The notes: generated by a model not told the origin, from the sequence alone. A DNA stretch of 64,000 bases from Pelomonas sp. SE-A7 (GCF_030345705.1 NZ_JAUASW010000001.1:620001-684000); one strand, 5' to 3'; positions 1 through 14,688 are shown, counted from the stretch's first letter. Made by a program: numbers and translations.

Positions 1-1
1 C

Positions 2-1057
2 CTGCGCGAAGGCTTCCTCGAGGCGCTGGCCGAGGCACTGCAGCCGGGCGACTACGGCGCCGGCGGCGTGGCCTATGTGAACCGCGAGGGCTTCGACATT
101 CCCTATGCCTATGGCGCCGTGCCCTATCTGCATCCGCCCTGCATGCTCTGCAATGCCGAGGTGATGCGGCAGTGGCCGATGCCGATCAAGCACGGGGCGC
201 CGATGACTGCACCGATGCTGGCCCTGCACGATGCCGGCAAGTCGGGCCTGCTGCGCCACCTGGACTGGTGCGGCAACGATGTGCTGATGGGCACCAAGAA
301 GGTCTACGTCGATCACATCGGCAAGGGCACGAGCACGGCCACCGGCAGCTACAACCTGGACGAGTGGTTCGCCGAGGTGGCGGCCAAGCAGGCCAAGCTG
401 GCGCCGCCGACCGGCCACAACCCTGACCTCCTGACCCTGATTCCCGATTCGGCCAAGGCCATCGTCGAAGTGGGTTGCAGCACCGGCGCCCTGGCGCATG
501 CGGTCAAGAGCAGCCGGCCCGGCGTCCACTACCTGGGCATCGAGCTGGACCCCAAGGCCGCCGAGATCGCTGCGCGTTTCTGCGACGGCGTGCGGGCCCT
601 GGACCTGGAAAGCTGCGAGGACGCGCTGTTCAACCAGTACGCCGACCGCGACTGCTGGGTCTTCGGTGATGTCCTGGAGCATCTGCGCGACCCCTGGGCC
701 GTGCTTCGCCGCATCCGCGCCATCCTGCCGCCGGGCGGCAGCGTCGTCGCCAGCATTCCCAACGCCCAGCATTGGAGCCTGCAGGGGCGGCTGTCGGTGG
801 GCGACTTCCGCTACGAGTCGGGTGGCCTGCTGGACCGCACGCATCTGCGCTGGTTCACCCGCGTGACCCTGTTCGAGATGTTCCAGCAGGCTGGCCTGCG
901 GGTGGAGGGCGGTATTCCGCGTATCTTCGACGAGCCGTGCCGCGAGCCGGTGCTGAACGCGATACGCCAGATGGCCCAGGCCATGGGCCGCGATCCCGAA
1001 GGGGCGGTGCGCGATGCGCTGCCCTTGCAATATGTGGTGAGGGCCGTGGCTGCATGA
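2..1057 (+). CDS. glycosyltransferase tail fused to SAM-dependent methyltransferase (5' partial)
   Basis: The reading frame is open to the left edge, so the true start lies outside the window; 351 residues remain. The C-terminal two thirds is a class I SAM-dependent methyltransferase, shown by motif I VEVGCSTGALA (near nt 465-495), the following acidic GIELDPKA, and the GDVLEHLRDPW block typical of the Methyltransf_23 group. The first ~125 residues are not part of that fold and resemble the end of a glycosyltransferase, so the whole protein is probably a two-domain sugar-transfer/methylation enzyme. It lies 30 bases upstream of gmd with a shared orientation, which places it in a surface-polysaccharide operon. 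The acceptor and the sugar cannot be read from the sequence. The methyltransferase domain is confident; the glycosyltransferase part is inference. Confidence 0.7.
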   Translation: MREGFLEALAEALQPGDYGAGGVAYVNREGFDIPYAYGAVPYLHPPCMLCNAEVMRQWPMPIKHGAPMTAPMLALHDAGKSGLLRHLDWCGNDVLMGTKKVYVDHIGKGTSTATGSYNLDEWFAEVAAKQAKLAPPTGHNPDLLTLIPDSAKAIVEVGCSTGALAHAVKSSRPGVHYLGIELDPKAAEIAARFCDGVRALDLESCEDALFNQYADRDCWVFGDVLEHLRDPWAVLRRIRAILPPGGSVVASIPNAQHWSLQGRLSVGDFRYESGGLLDRTHLRWFTRVTLFEMFQQAGLRVEGGIPRIFDEPCREPVLNAIRQMAQAMGRDPEGAVRDALPLQYVVRAVAA

Positions 1058-1087
1058 GCGGCGCGCCCTGGCTGCAAAGGACCAATG

Positions 1088-2230
1088 ATGAGCAATGACA
1101 ACAAGTCCCAACCCAAGGTGGCCCTGATCACCGGCGTGACCGGCCAGGATGGCTCCTACCTGGCCGAGTTCCTGCTCGAAAAGGGCTACCAGGTCCACGG
1201 CATCAAGCGCCGCGCCTCCTCGTTCAACACGGCTCGCATCGACCACATCTTCCAGGACCCGCACGAAGAAGGCGCCAGCTTCCACCTGCACTACGGCGAC
1301 CTGACCGACACCAGCAACCTGATACGCATAGTCCAGGAAGTGCAGCCGGACGAGATCTACAACCTGGGCGCCCAGAGCCATGTGGCGGTCAGCTTCGAAT
1401 CGCCCGAGTACACGGCCGATGCCGACGCCATGGGCACGCTGCGCCTGCTGGAGGCGATCCGCATCCTCGGCCTGGAAAAGAAGACGCGCTTCTACCAGGC
1501 CAGCACCAGCGAGCTCTACGGCCTGGTGCAGGAAGTGCCGCAGCGCGAGACCACGCCTTTCTATCCGCGCAGCCCCTATGCGGTGGCCAAGCTCTATGCC
1601 TACTGGATCACGGTGAATTACCGCGAGGCCTATGGCATGTATGCCTGCAACGGCATCCTGTTCAACCACGAGAGCCCGCGCCGCGGCGAGACCTTCGTGA
1701 CCCGCAAGATCACCCGCGGCCTCAGCAACATCGCCCAGGGCCTGGAGCAATGCCTGTTCGTAGGCAATATGGACGCGCTGCGCGACTGGGGCCATGCCAA
1801 GGACTATGTGCGCATGCAGTGGCTGATGCTGCAGCAGGAGCAGCCCGACGACTTCGTCATTGCCACCGGCGTGCAGCACAGCGTGCGCGAGTTCATCCTG
1901 ATGACGGCGCGCGAGCTGGGCCTGGGCCTGCGCTTCCAGGGCCAGGGCGTCGAGGAGGTGGGCACCGTCACCAGCATCGAGGACCCGGCCAAGGCGCCCG
2001 CGCTCAAGGTCGGCGACGTGATCGTGCGGGTCGATCCGCGCTACTTCCGCCCGACCGAGGTCGAGACCCTGCTGGGCGACCCGAGCAAGGCCAAGGAAAA
2101 GCTGGGCTGGACGCCCGAGATCACCCTGGCCGAGATGGTCAAGGAAATGGTGGCCGGCGACCTGGACCAGGCCATGCGCCATGCGCTGCTGAAGAGCCAT
2201 GGCTACGAGCTGCCGGTGTCGGTCGAATGA
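1088..2230 (+). CDS. gmd: GDP-mannose 4,6-dehydratase
   Basis: Converts GDP-D-mannose to GDP-4-keto-6-deoxy-D-mannose, the branch point for GDP-fucose, rhamnose, perosamine and colitose. The 380-residue protein is an extended short-chain dehydrogenase: NADP-binding TGVTGQDGS at residues 15-23, catalytic STSELYG, YAVAK (YxxxK), and the C-terminal VDPRYFRPTEVETLLGDP block typical of Gmd. Two ATGs occur in tandem (1085 and 1088). I chose 1088 because the AAAGGA at 1076-1081 is then at better spacing. The stop overlaps the next start (ATGA), so it is translationally coupled to the epimerase/reductase gene. Function is secure; which deoxysugar is finally made depends on the two genes that follow. 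Confidence 0.95.
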   Translation: MSNDNKSQPKVALITGVTGQDGSYLAEFLLEKGYQVHGIKRRASSFNTARIDHIFQDPHEEGASFHLHYGDLTDTSNLIRIVQEVQPDEIYNLGAQSHVAVSFESPEYTADADAMGTLRLLEAIRILGLEKKTRFYQASTSELYGLVQEVPQRETTPFYPRSPYAVAKLYAYWITVNYREAYGMYACNGILFNHESPRRGETFVTRKITRGLSNIAQGLEQCLFVGNMDALRDWGHAKDYVRMQWLMLQQEQPDDFVIATGVQHSVREFILMTARELGLGLRFQGQGVEEVGTVTSIEDPAKAPALKVGDVIVRVDPRYFRPTEVETLLGDPSKAKEKLGWTPEITLAEMVKEMVAGDLDQAMRHALLKSHGYELPVSVE

Positions 2231-3162
2231 GGGCTGCCCTGCGCGTCTTCGTCAGCGGCGGCGCCGGCATGGTGGGCCGCAATATCGCCGAGCATCCGGC
2301 GGCGGCGCAGTGGCAGCTGATCGCGCCCGGCCGGGCCGAGCTGGACCTGGAGAGCTACGAGGCGGTCGAGGCCTTTCTGCGCGAGACCCGGCCCGATGTG
2401 GTGATCCATGCCGCCGGCCTGGTCGGCGGCATCCAGGCCAATATCGCCCGTCCGGTGGACTTCCTGGTCCGCAACGTGGACATGGGCCGCAACGTGATCC
2501 TGGCGGCGCGGGCGGCCGGCGTCGGACGCCTGATCAACCTGGGCAGCTCCTGCATGTATCCGCGCCACGGCAGCAATCCGCTGCGCGAGGAGCAGGTGCT
2601 GGACGGCGAACTGGAGCCGACCAACGAGGGCTACGCGATCGCAAAGATCTACGCGGCCCGGCTGTGCCAGTACCTGCGGCGCGAGGAGCCCGCTCTCGAC
2701 TACAAGACCCTGCTGCCCTGCAATCTCTACGGCCGCCACGACAAGTTCGACCCGGCCCATTCCCACCTGATTCCGGCCGTGATCCGCAAGATCCACGAAG
2801 CCAAGGCCGAAGGAGCCGAGACCGTCGAGATCTGGGGCGACGGCACGGCCCGGCGCGAGTTCATGTATGCCGCCGACCTGGCCGATGCCGTGGCCCGGCA
2901 CGTGGAGCAGGGCGGCTCGGCGCCCGAGCTGATGAACATAGGCCTGGGCCACGACCACACGATCAACGAGTACTACGCGGCGGTGGCCAAGGTGGTCGGC
3001 TGGCAGGGCCGTTTCGTTCATGACCTGGACCGACCGGTCGGCATGAAGCAGAAGCTGGTCGACATCTCGCGACAAACCGCCTGGGGCTGGGCCCCGCGCC
3101 ACACGCTGGAGCAAGGCATAGCCCTTTGCTACGAGTATTTCCTGGAGAAGCACGCGCGATGA
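2227..3162 (+). CDS. GDP-4-keto-6-deoxy-sugar 3,5-epimerase/4-reductase (GDP-fucose synthase / ColC family)
   Basis: A 311-residue short-chain dehydrogenase with nucleotide-binding GGAGMVG at residues 11-17, GSSCMYP with Ser107 and Cys109, and YAIAK with Tyr136 and Lys140. As I recall, these match the catalytic numbering of E. coli GDP-fucose synthase, so both epimerase and reductase chemistry look intact. It would normally be called fcl/wcaG. However, the gene immediately downstream encodes a His-type PLP dehydratase like ColD, and the ColC enzyme that makes GDP-L-colitose belongs to this same family. Context therefore favours ColC, acting on the 3-deoxy product, over GDP-fucose synthase. 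The start overlaps the gmd stop and the stop overlaps the next start, both as ATGA. Confidence 0.85.
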   Translation: MRAALRVFVSGGAGMVGRNIAEHPAAAQWQLIAPGRAELDLESYEAVEAFLRETRPDVVIHAAGLVGGIQANIARPVDFLVRNVDMGRNVILAARAAGVGRLINLGSSCMYPRHGSNPLREEQVLDGELEPTNEGYAIAKIYAARLCQYLRREEPALDYKTLLPCNLYGRHDKFDPAHSHLIPAVIRKIHEAKAEGAETVEIWGDGTARREFMYAADLADAVARHVEQGGSAPELMNIGLGHDHTINEYYAAVAKVVGWQGRFVHDLDRPVGMKQKLVDISRQTAWGWAPRHTLEQGIALCYEYFLEKHAR

Positions 3163-4346
3163 GCAGCAGCAGCCCCTACCGATTCCCGCTCGCCACCTCG
3201 TCCTGGGGGGCCGAGGAATATGCCGCCATGGCCGGCGTCGTTGCCAGCGGCATGTTCACCATGGGCCCCAAGGTGGCCCAGTTCGAGCGTGATTTCGCCG
3301 CCTACACCGGCAGCCGCTATTGCGTGATGGTCAATTCGGGCTCGTCGGCCAACCTCCTGATGACGGCCGCGCTGTTCTATACGAAGAACGACAAGCTGCG
3401 CCTGAAGGCCGGCGACGAGATCATCGTCCCGGCCGTGTCCTGGCCGACCACCTACTACCCGCTGCACCAGTACGGCCTGCGCCTGAAGTTCGTCGACATC
3501 GACCTGGACACGCTGAACTACGACCTAGAGGCGCTGGCCTCGGCCATTGGGCCGCGTACCCGCGCCATCATGGCGGTCAACCTGCTCGGCAATCCCAATG
3601 ACTTCGGCGCCATCGCGGCGCTGACGGCGGGCCGCGACATCGTGCTGATCGAGGACAACTGCGAGTCCATGGGCGCCACCTACCAGGGGCGCCAGGCCGG
3701 CACCTTCGGCGTGATGGGCAGCTACAGCAGCTTCTTCTCGCACCACATCTCGACAATGGAAGGCGGCATGGTCGTCACCGACGACGAGGAGCTGTACCAC
3801 GTGATGCTGTCGCTGCGTGCCCATGGCTGGACGCGCAACCTGCCCAAGCTCAACCATGTCTGCGGCACCAAGAGCGACGACCCGTTCGAGGAATCGTTCC
3901 GCTTCGTGCTGCCAGGCTACAACCTTCGGCCGCTGGAGCTGTCGGGCGCGCTGGGCATAGAGCAGGTCAAGCGTCTGCCGGGCCTGATCGACGCACGGCG
4001 CGCCAACGGCCGCGCGCTGCAGGAAGCGATGGCCGACCATCCGCGCCTGGCCATCCAGCGCGAATGCGGCCAGAGCAGCTGGTTCGGCTTCAGCCTGATG
4101 ATCAGGCCCGACGCCGGGCGCGACCGGCGCGAGCTGGTGGCCGTGCTGCAGAACGCGGGCTTTGAATGCCGGCCCATCGTGGCGGGCAACTTCGCCAAGA
4201 ACACGGTGGTCCAGTACTTCGACCACGAGGTCCATGGCAGGCTCAAGAACGCCGAATACCTGGACCAGTCCGGCCTGTTCGTCGGCAATCACCACTATCC
4301 GATCGCCGAGGCGATCGAGGCCCTGAACCAGGTCTGGCGCGACTGA
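3159..4346 (+). CDS. colD: DegT/DnrJ-family PLP enzyme with active-site His, probable GDP-4-keto-6-deoxymannose 3-dehydratase
   Basis: A 395-residue fold-type I PLP protein of the sugar aminotransferase family, with SSAN at 62-65, the PLP-stacking/Asp region IEDNCESMGA (164-173) and the SFFSHHISTMEGG block (191-203). In aminotransferases of this family that block carries the Schiff-base lysine. Here the aligned position is His195 (nt 3741-3743), followed by His196. Lysine-to-histidine replacement is the hallmark of ColD, which removes the C3 hydroxyl of GDP-4-keto-6-deoxymannose using PMP and glutamate, and of the related RfbH-type dehydrases. With gmd and a ColC/Fcl-type gene directly upstream, a GDP-colitose pathway is the best reading. 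The start at 3159 is the coupled ATGA; an upstream in-frame TTG is less likely. The alternative is an uncharacterised His-type dehydratase on another nucleotide sugar. Confidence 0.75.
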   Translation: MSSSSPYRFPLATSSWGAEEYAAMAGVVASGMFTMGPKVAQFERDFAAYTGSRYCVMVNSGSSANLLMTAALFYTKNDKLRLKAGDEIIVPAVSWPTTYYPLHQYGLRLKFVDIDLDTLNYDLEALASAIGPRTRAIMAVNLLGNPNDFGAIAALTAGRDIVLIEDNCESMGATYQGRQAGTFGVMGSYSSFFSHHISTMEGGMVVTDDEELYHVMLSLRAHGWTRNLPKLNHVCGTKSDDPFEESFRFVLPGYNLRPLELSGALGIEQVKRLPGLIDARRANGRALQEAMADHPRLAIQRECGQSSWFGFSLMIRPDAGRDRRELVAVLQNAGFECRPIVAGNFAKNTVVQYFDHEVHGRLKNAEYLDQSGLFVGNHHYPIAEAIEALNQVWRD

Positions 4347-4350
4347 TCGA

Positions 4351-5028
4351 TCAGGCCTTGGCGGTCGCGGCCGCCAGGCCGTTCTCGAAATGCTGGCGCA
4401 TCAGCTTGGCCGCGCCTGTGCCGTCGCGGCGGGCGAGGGCGGTCATCAGCTCGCGATGCTCGGCCAGCGATTCGGCCAGTCGGCCCTGCTTGAACAGCGA
4501 ATGGTGGCGGTTCAGCTTCATCACGCGGCGCAGGTCGTTGACCATCTGCTGGCGCCAGCGGTTGTTCTCGATCTCCAGCAGTCGCAAGTGGAAGCGCTCG
4601 TTGGCGGCGAAGAAGGCATCGCGCTGCCGCACCGCCTTTTCAAGCTGGTCGTGGATGGCCTGCAGCTCGGCCAGTTCCTCGTCGCTGCCGGCCTGCGCCA
4701 CCCGGGCGGCGGCATCGCTCTCCAGCAGGGCTAGCAGCTGATAAGCCTCGCGCACGTCGCGCTCGCTCATCTCGGTCACATAGGCACCGCGGCGCACCTT
4801 CATGGTCACCAGGCCTTCGACCGCCAGCACCTTGAGCGCCTCGCGCATGGGCGTGCGGCTGATGCCCAGCTCGCCGCAGAGCTTGAGCTCGTCGATCCAG
4901 GATCCCGGCTCCAGCTGGCGGCCGAAGATCAGCTGGCGCAGCCGCTCGGCCACCTCCTGGTAGAGGGCGCGCGGGGCCAGCTGCTTGGCAGCGGCCGGGT
5001 CGCTCGATGGGTGGGTGGCGGCGGACAT
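4351..5028 (-). CDS. GntR-family transcriptional regulator, FCD subfamily
   Basis: The 225-residue protein has an N-terminal winged helix (about residues 20-85, with GISRTPMREALKVLAVEGLV as the recognition region). The C-terminal all-helical FCD domain carries histidines in RFHLRLL, AEHRELM and RQHFENG, the usual metal/ligand positions of FadR-like effector domains. It is divergent from the methylmalonyl-CoA mutase gene, and a perfect 16-bp palindrome lies in the 82-base gap. By context it likely represses the propionyl-CoA/methylmalonyl-CoA genes and itself, responding to an acyl-CoA or organic acid; the ligand is inference. Its stop is four bases from the convergent colD stop, inside the palindrome CTGATCGATCAG. 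Confidence 0.85.
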   Translation of the reverse strand: MSAATHPSSDPAAAKQLAPRALYQEVAERLRQLIFGRQLEPGSWIDELKLCGELGISRTPMREALKVLAVEGLVTMKVRRGAYVTEMSERDVREAYQLLALLESDAAARVAQAGSDEELAELQAIHDQLEKAVRQRDAFFAANERFHLRLLEIENNRWRQQMVNDLRRVMKLNRHHSLFKQGRLAESLAEHRELMTALARRDGTGAAKLMRQHFENGLAAATAKA

Positions 5029-5053
5029 GCGGCGGATTCTAGCCCTGTTCTGA

Positions 5054-5069
5054 ATTCATAATTATGAAT
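5054..5069. promoter_or_regulatory. 16-bp perfect palindrome, candidate GntR operator
   Basis: ATTCATAATTATGAAT reads identically on both strands. It is the only AT-rich segment of the gap between the divergent gntR and methylmalonyl-CoA mutase genes. A -10-like TATGAT follows at 5082-5087, so a protein bound here could block both promoters. Operator function is inferred from position and symmetry. Confidence 0.5.
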
Positions 5070-5110
5070 AACGAGAGCGGTTATGATGCCGCATCTTTGG
5101 AGTTGTTCCC

Positions 5111-7287
<2,177 letters not shown>

Positions 7288-7288
<1 letters not shown>

Positions 7289-8296
7289 TGAGCCTTCTTG
7301 CCGCGGCGGTCACAGGCGAACCCGGCCCGGCCCAGCGCCGCGCCATCGCCAAGGCCATCACGCTGCTGGAATCGACCCGGGCCGACCATCGCGCCGAGGC
7401 CGATGCGCTGCTGACCGAGCTGCTGCCGCGCTCCGGCCAATCGCTGCGGCTCGGCATTTCCGGCGTGCCCGGCGTCGGCAAGAGCACTTTCATCGAGGCG
7501 CTGGGCCTGTCGCTGATAGCGGCCGGGCACCGCGTGGCGGTGCTGGCGGTCGATCCTTCGAGCAGCATCTCGGGCGGCTCCATCCTCGGCGACAAGACGC
7601 GGATGGAAAAGCTCTCCATGGACGAGCGCGCCTACATCCGCCCCAGTCCCAGCAGCGGCACCCTGGGCGGCGTGGCCGAGAAGACTCGCGAAGCCATGCT
7701 GGTCTGCGAGGCGGCCGGTTATGACATCGTCATCGTCGAGACCGTCGGCGTGGGCCAGAGCGAGACGGCCGTGGCCGGCATGACCGACATGTACTGCCTC
7801 CTGCAGCTGCCCAATGCCGGCGACGACCTGCAGGCGATCAAGAAGGGCGTGATGGAGCTGGCCGACCTGGTGGTCATCAACAAGGCCGACCTTGACCATG
7901 CGGCGGCGACGCGGGCCCAAGCCCAGATCTCGTCGTCCTTGCGTCTTTATGGGCTGCACGGTCATCCCGAGCATGCTCACCACGACACCACGATCTGGCA
8001 TCCGCGCGTGATGCAGATGTCGGCGCTCAAGGGCGAAGGCCTGACGCATTTCTGGGAGGCGGTGAGCCGATTCAAGGAAGTGCAGACCGCCAATGGCCGC
8101 TTCGCCGCCAAGCGGCAGCAACAGTCGCTGGCCTGGATGTGGGAGCGCATCCACGCCGACCTGGAACACCAGTTCAAGCAGTCGCCGTCCGTGCGGGCGG
8201 CGCTGTCCGATACCACGCAGCATGTGCTGCAGGGGCGTCTTGCCCCGTCGACCGCAGCAAGAGAGCTGCTCTCGAAGTTTTACGGAGACCAGAACC

Positions 8297-8304
<8 letters not shown>
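7288..8304 (+). CDS. meaB: methylmalonyl-CoA mutase-associated GTPase MeaB
   Basis: A SIMIBI-class P-loop GTPase that gates cofactor loading and protects methylmalonyl-CoA mutase from inactivation. The 338-residue protein shows Walker A GVPGVGKST at residues 59-67, the switch segment DPSSSISGGSILGDKTRM, Walker B VETVGVGQSE, and the base-recognition NKAD. The start ATG shares its A with the mutase stop (TGATG), so the two are translationally coupled, as expected for chaperone and client. A reading frame continues upstream inside the mutase, but there is no reason to use it. The C-terminal ~40 residues run over the pccB start by eight bases. Confidence 0.93.
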
Positions 8305-9829
<1,525 letters not shown>

Positions 9830-10306
9830 GCCTGCTGCTGATGGCCGCCATGAGCCTGCTCGCCTCGCATGCCGCCGCCGCCCCGCGGGCCGCTGCCTGC
9901 GTGGCCGCCCATGCCAAGGCGGTGCAAGCGGAGCAGGGCACAGCCGAGCAGGGCCGCGAAGCCTTCGAGGCCTGTGCGCTCGCGGCTTTCGGCAAGACCG
10001 TGGCGCCGCGTCTGCAGCGCTGCCATGACGACCTGGCCGAGGTGCCGGTGATCCTGCTCTATCGCGCCGAGGGCCTGAGCCGCGGCGCCGCCCAAGCCGA
10101 CCTGCAGCGTGCCGGCCAGCTGGACGACGGCAGCGACTACGCCCGCCGTGCACCGGTGATGCTGGGCTTTGCCTACCAGGGCGCCGGCCCGGCCGCCGGC
10201 AAGGCCCGAGAGTGGATGGATGCCCGCCTGGTCGACTGGACCGAGCAATGCCTGAGCGGGCGTCTGCCCGGCCTCAGGCTGTGATGAAGAACACTGGAGA
10301 TTGAAG

Positions 10307-12386
<2,080 letters not shown>

Positions 12387-12394
<8 letters not shown>

Positions 12395-13610
12395 CCGCGG
12401 TCCGGTTGCCGTCGTCGGTGCCGGCGTGGCCGGCTGCGCCGCGGCCATCCGGCTGGCCGAGCAGGGCATTGCAGTCGACCTGATCGAGGCCGTGCAGCAG
12501 CCGCAGCCCATAGGCGCAGGCTTGCTTCTGCAACCCACTGGCCAGCGCGTGCTGGCAGCCTTGGGCCTACTGGACGAGACCCTGGCCCATGGCGCCCGTG
12601 TTGATTCGCTCTACGGCGACACGCAGGACGGCCGTCCGGTGCTGCGCATGAGCTACCGCGACGGCGAATTCGGCCTCGGCCTGCAGCGCGGCGCACTGAT
12701 GGGCCTGCTGTGGCAGCGGGTCCGTGCCACGCCGGGCCTGCGCTGGATCTGCGGCGAGCCGGTCGAACGCTATGAACAGGATGCCAGCGGCGTGCGTCTG
12801 TTCGCTGCCGATGGATCCGGCGTCGGCAGCGACCGCTACGAGGCGCTGATCCTGGCCAACGGCAGCTTCTCGCGGCTGCGCGAGCAGATGCGGGTGCGGC
12901 AATCGGCCCGCACCTTTCCCTGGGGCGCGGTCTGGACCGTGCTGCCCCTGCCGCAAGGCTTCGAAGCCCAGGGCTTGCGTCAGCGATTCCGTGCCGCGCG
13001 GCAGATGCTGGGTCTGATGCCGGTCGGTCGCAACTACGACGACGCGCCGCAGGCGCAGCCTGGCATCAATCTGTTCTGGAGCCTGCCGCTGGACAAGGTC
13101 CAGGCCTGGCCGCAGACCGATGCCGCCGGCCTGCCTGCGCTCAAGTGCCAGATGCTCGAGCTCTACCCGGCTTGCGAGCCGGTGCTGGAGGCGCTGCGCG
13201 ACCCGGCCCAGCTGCGCCAGGCCCGCTATGCCGACGTGCTGATGAGCCGCTGGAACGACGGCCGGGTGCTGGCCATTGGCGACTGCGGCCACGGCATGAG
13301 CCCGCAGCTGGGGCAGGGGGCCAATATGGCCCTGGTCGATGCCCATGTGCTGGCGGCGGCCTTGCCCGACTGCGAGGACTGGCCGGCGCTGTTCGAGCGC
13401 TACAGCCGCCTGCGCCGTGCCCATCTGCGCTTCTACACCCAGGCCAGCCGCGCGCTGACGCCGCTGTTCCAATCCCATCAGCGCCTGGGACCCTGGTTCC
13501 GTGATGCCTTCTTCGGCCTCGGCCCCCATATTCCCTTCATTGACCAACAATCGGTCGCGGTGCTGGCCGGCCACAAGACCGGCTGGCTGTTCGGCCGGCT
13601 CGATCTCTGA
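12387..13610 (+). CDS. FAD-dependent monooxygenase, UbiH/PHBH-like
   Basis: A 407-residue flavoprotein with the FAD Rossmann motif VVGAGVAG at residues 9-16 and the second flavin motif GDCGHGMSPQLGQGANMAL near residue 298, which together define the p-hydroxybenzoate-hydroxylase-like group. No membrane segment is evident. The only start near the motif is TTG at 12387, overlapping the end of pccA, so translational coupling is likely. The substrate is not indicated. Its place behind pccA suggests a role in a pathway yielding propionyl-CoA, but it may be a passenger in the operon. UbiH-like ubiquinone hydroxylases share the fold, so the name stays generic. Confidence 0.75.
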
Positions 13611-13631
13611 CCGAATCCCAGGAGTTCCCCC

Positions 13632-14099
13632 ATGAGCCCAAGCAAACCCTACAAGATCCTCGGTATCCAGCAGATCGCCATCGGCGGTCCCGACAAGCAG
13701 CGCCTTGCCAAGCTCTGGGTCGACGTGCTGGGCCTGACGGTCACCGGCAACTTCGTCTCCGAGCGCGAGAACGTGGACGAGGACATCTGCGCCATCGGCA
13801 GCGGGCCTCACAAGATCGAGGTCGACCTGATGCAGCCGCTGGACCCGGAGAAGAAGCCGGCCGTCCATACCACGCCGCTGAACCACGTGGGCCTGTGGGT
13901 GGACGACCTGCCCAAGGCCGTGGAATGGATGACGGCCAACGGCGTGCGCTTCGCTCCCGGCGGCATCCGCAAGGGCGCGGCCGGTTACGACATCTGCTTC
14001 ATCCACCCCAAGTCGAACGACGAGTTCCCGATTGGCGGAGAGGGTGTGCTGATCGAGCTGGTGCAGGCGCCGCCCGAGGTGGTGGCGGCGCTGGGCTGA
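13632..14099 (+). CDS. VOC-superfamily protein, possible methylmalonyl-CoA epimerase
   Basis: The 155 residues form the paired beta-alpha-beta-beta-beta units of the vicinal-oxygen-chelate fold. The second half reads LNHVGLWVDDL...FIHPKS...GVLIELVQ, close to methylmalonyl-CoA epimerase and glyoxalase I. Metal-ligand positions are His85 in NHVG, Glu142 in LIELVQ, an acidic residue near Glu63, and Gln14 where epimerases usually have the first His. An epimerase is needed between PccB, which makes the S isomer, and the mutase, which uses the R isomer, and no other candidate lies in the cluster. The start has a GGAG-type site 8-10 bases upstream. It could equally be a lactoylglutathione lyase-like enzyme. 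Confidence 0.65.
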   Translation: MSPSKPYKILGIQQIAIGGPDKQRLAKLWVDVLGLTVTGNFVSERENVDEDICAIGSGPHKIEVDLMQPLDPEKKPAVHTTPLNHVGLWVDDLPKAVEWMTANGVRFAPGGIRKGAAGYDICFIHPKSNDEFPIGGEGVLIELVQAPPEVVAALG

Positions 14100-14112
14100 T
14101 CTGAGTTGGCGT

Positions 14113-14688
14113 TCAGGGCTGACCGGCAATCGCCTGCGCCAGCTGCCACAGCGCGCTGCGGTGCGCGCTGACCAGGGCATCGGTGTCGTTGCCGGTCACG
14201 GCCACGTCGATGCGGCGTTCGGCCACGACCGGCTTGCTGGCGCCGCTGCTGTCGATCAAGGTCCAGCGCGCCTGAAGAACGACGCTGCGGCCGCTGCTGT
14301 CTGCATCGAGTCGCTGGATCTCGACGCGCAGTTGCCGCGCCGCGGCTACGCCAGGAGGCAAGGGCAGGCGCCAGACCGAGTCGCTGCCGCGAAGCCGTGC
14401 CAGGTCTTGCTGCAAGAGGCGCGGCACGGCGTCGCGCAAGGATTCGGCCCAGCGCTCGCCCGGGTTGCTGACCAGGCTGGCCTGGCCGCTGGTGCGGACG
14501 ATGGCGTCGCGATCCAGGTAGTCGGGCAGCACGACCGGGCCCAGGGCCCAGGTGGCGGCTCCGCTGCTTGCCGGCGCAGCCACCAGGCCGGGTGGATCGG
14601 CGCGCAGCTGGTAGAGCTGCACGGGCGGTGAGGTGCCGCAGCCGGCCAGCGTCGCGAGCAGCAGGAGCGTGGCTTTCGTCGCGGTCAT
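14113..14688 (-). CDS. ABC-type transport auxiliary lipoprotein, PqiC/DUF330 family
   Basis: The 191-residue protein begins with a lipoprotein signal (TLLLLATLAGC, acylated Cys17) and continues with the short beta-rich domain of PqiC-like outer-membrane lipoproteins (PPVQLYQLRADPP; VVLPDYLDRDAIV). Such lipoproteins partner Mce-type transporters that move lipids between the two membranes. It is last in a four-gene minus-strand operon of permease, ATPase, Mce protein and lipoprotein, and its start overlaps the mce stop. Only 13 bases separate it from the convergent VOC gene. Confidence 0.8.
   Translation of the reverse strand: MTATKATLLLLATLAGCGTSPPVQLYQLRADPPGLVAAPASSGAATWALGPVVLPDYLDRDAIVRTSGQASLVSNPGERWAESLRDAVPRLLQQDLARLRGSDSVWRLPLPPGVAAARQLRVEIQRLDADSSGRSVVLQARWTLIDSSGASKPVVAERRIDVAVTGNDTDALVSAHRSALWQLAQAIAGQP

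Noticed and set aside
2227..3162. Firm naming of this gene as GDP-fucose synthase (fcl)
   Set aside because: The catalytic residues fit, but the adjacent His-type dehydratase makes the ColC reading at least as likely, so no symbol is given.
4343..4354. Palindrome CTGATCGATCAG at the convergent colD/gntR stops
   Set aside because: It consists mainly of two stop codons facing each other, with no T-run or stem long enough for termination; probably coincidence.
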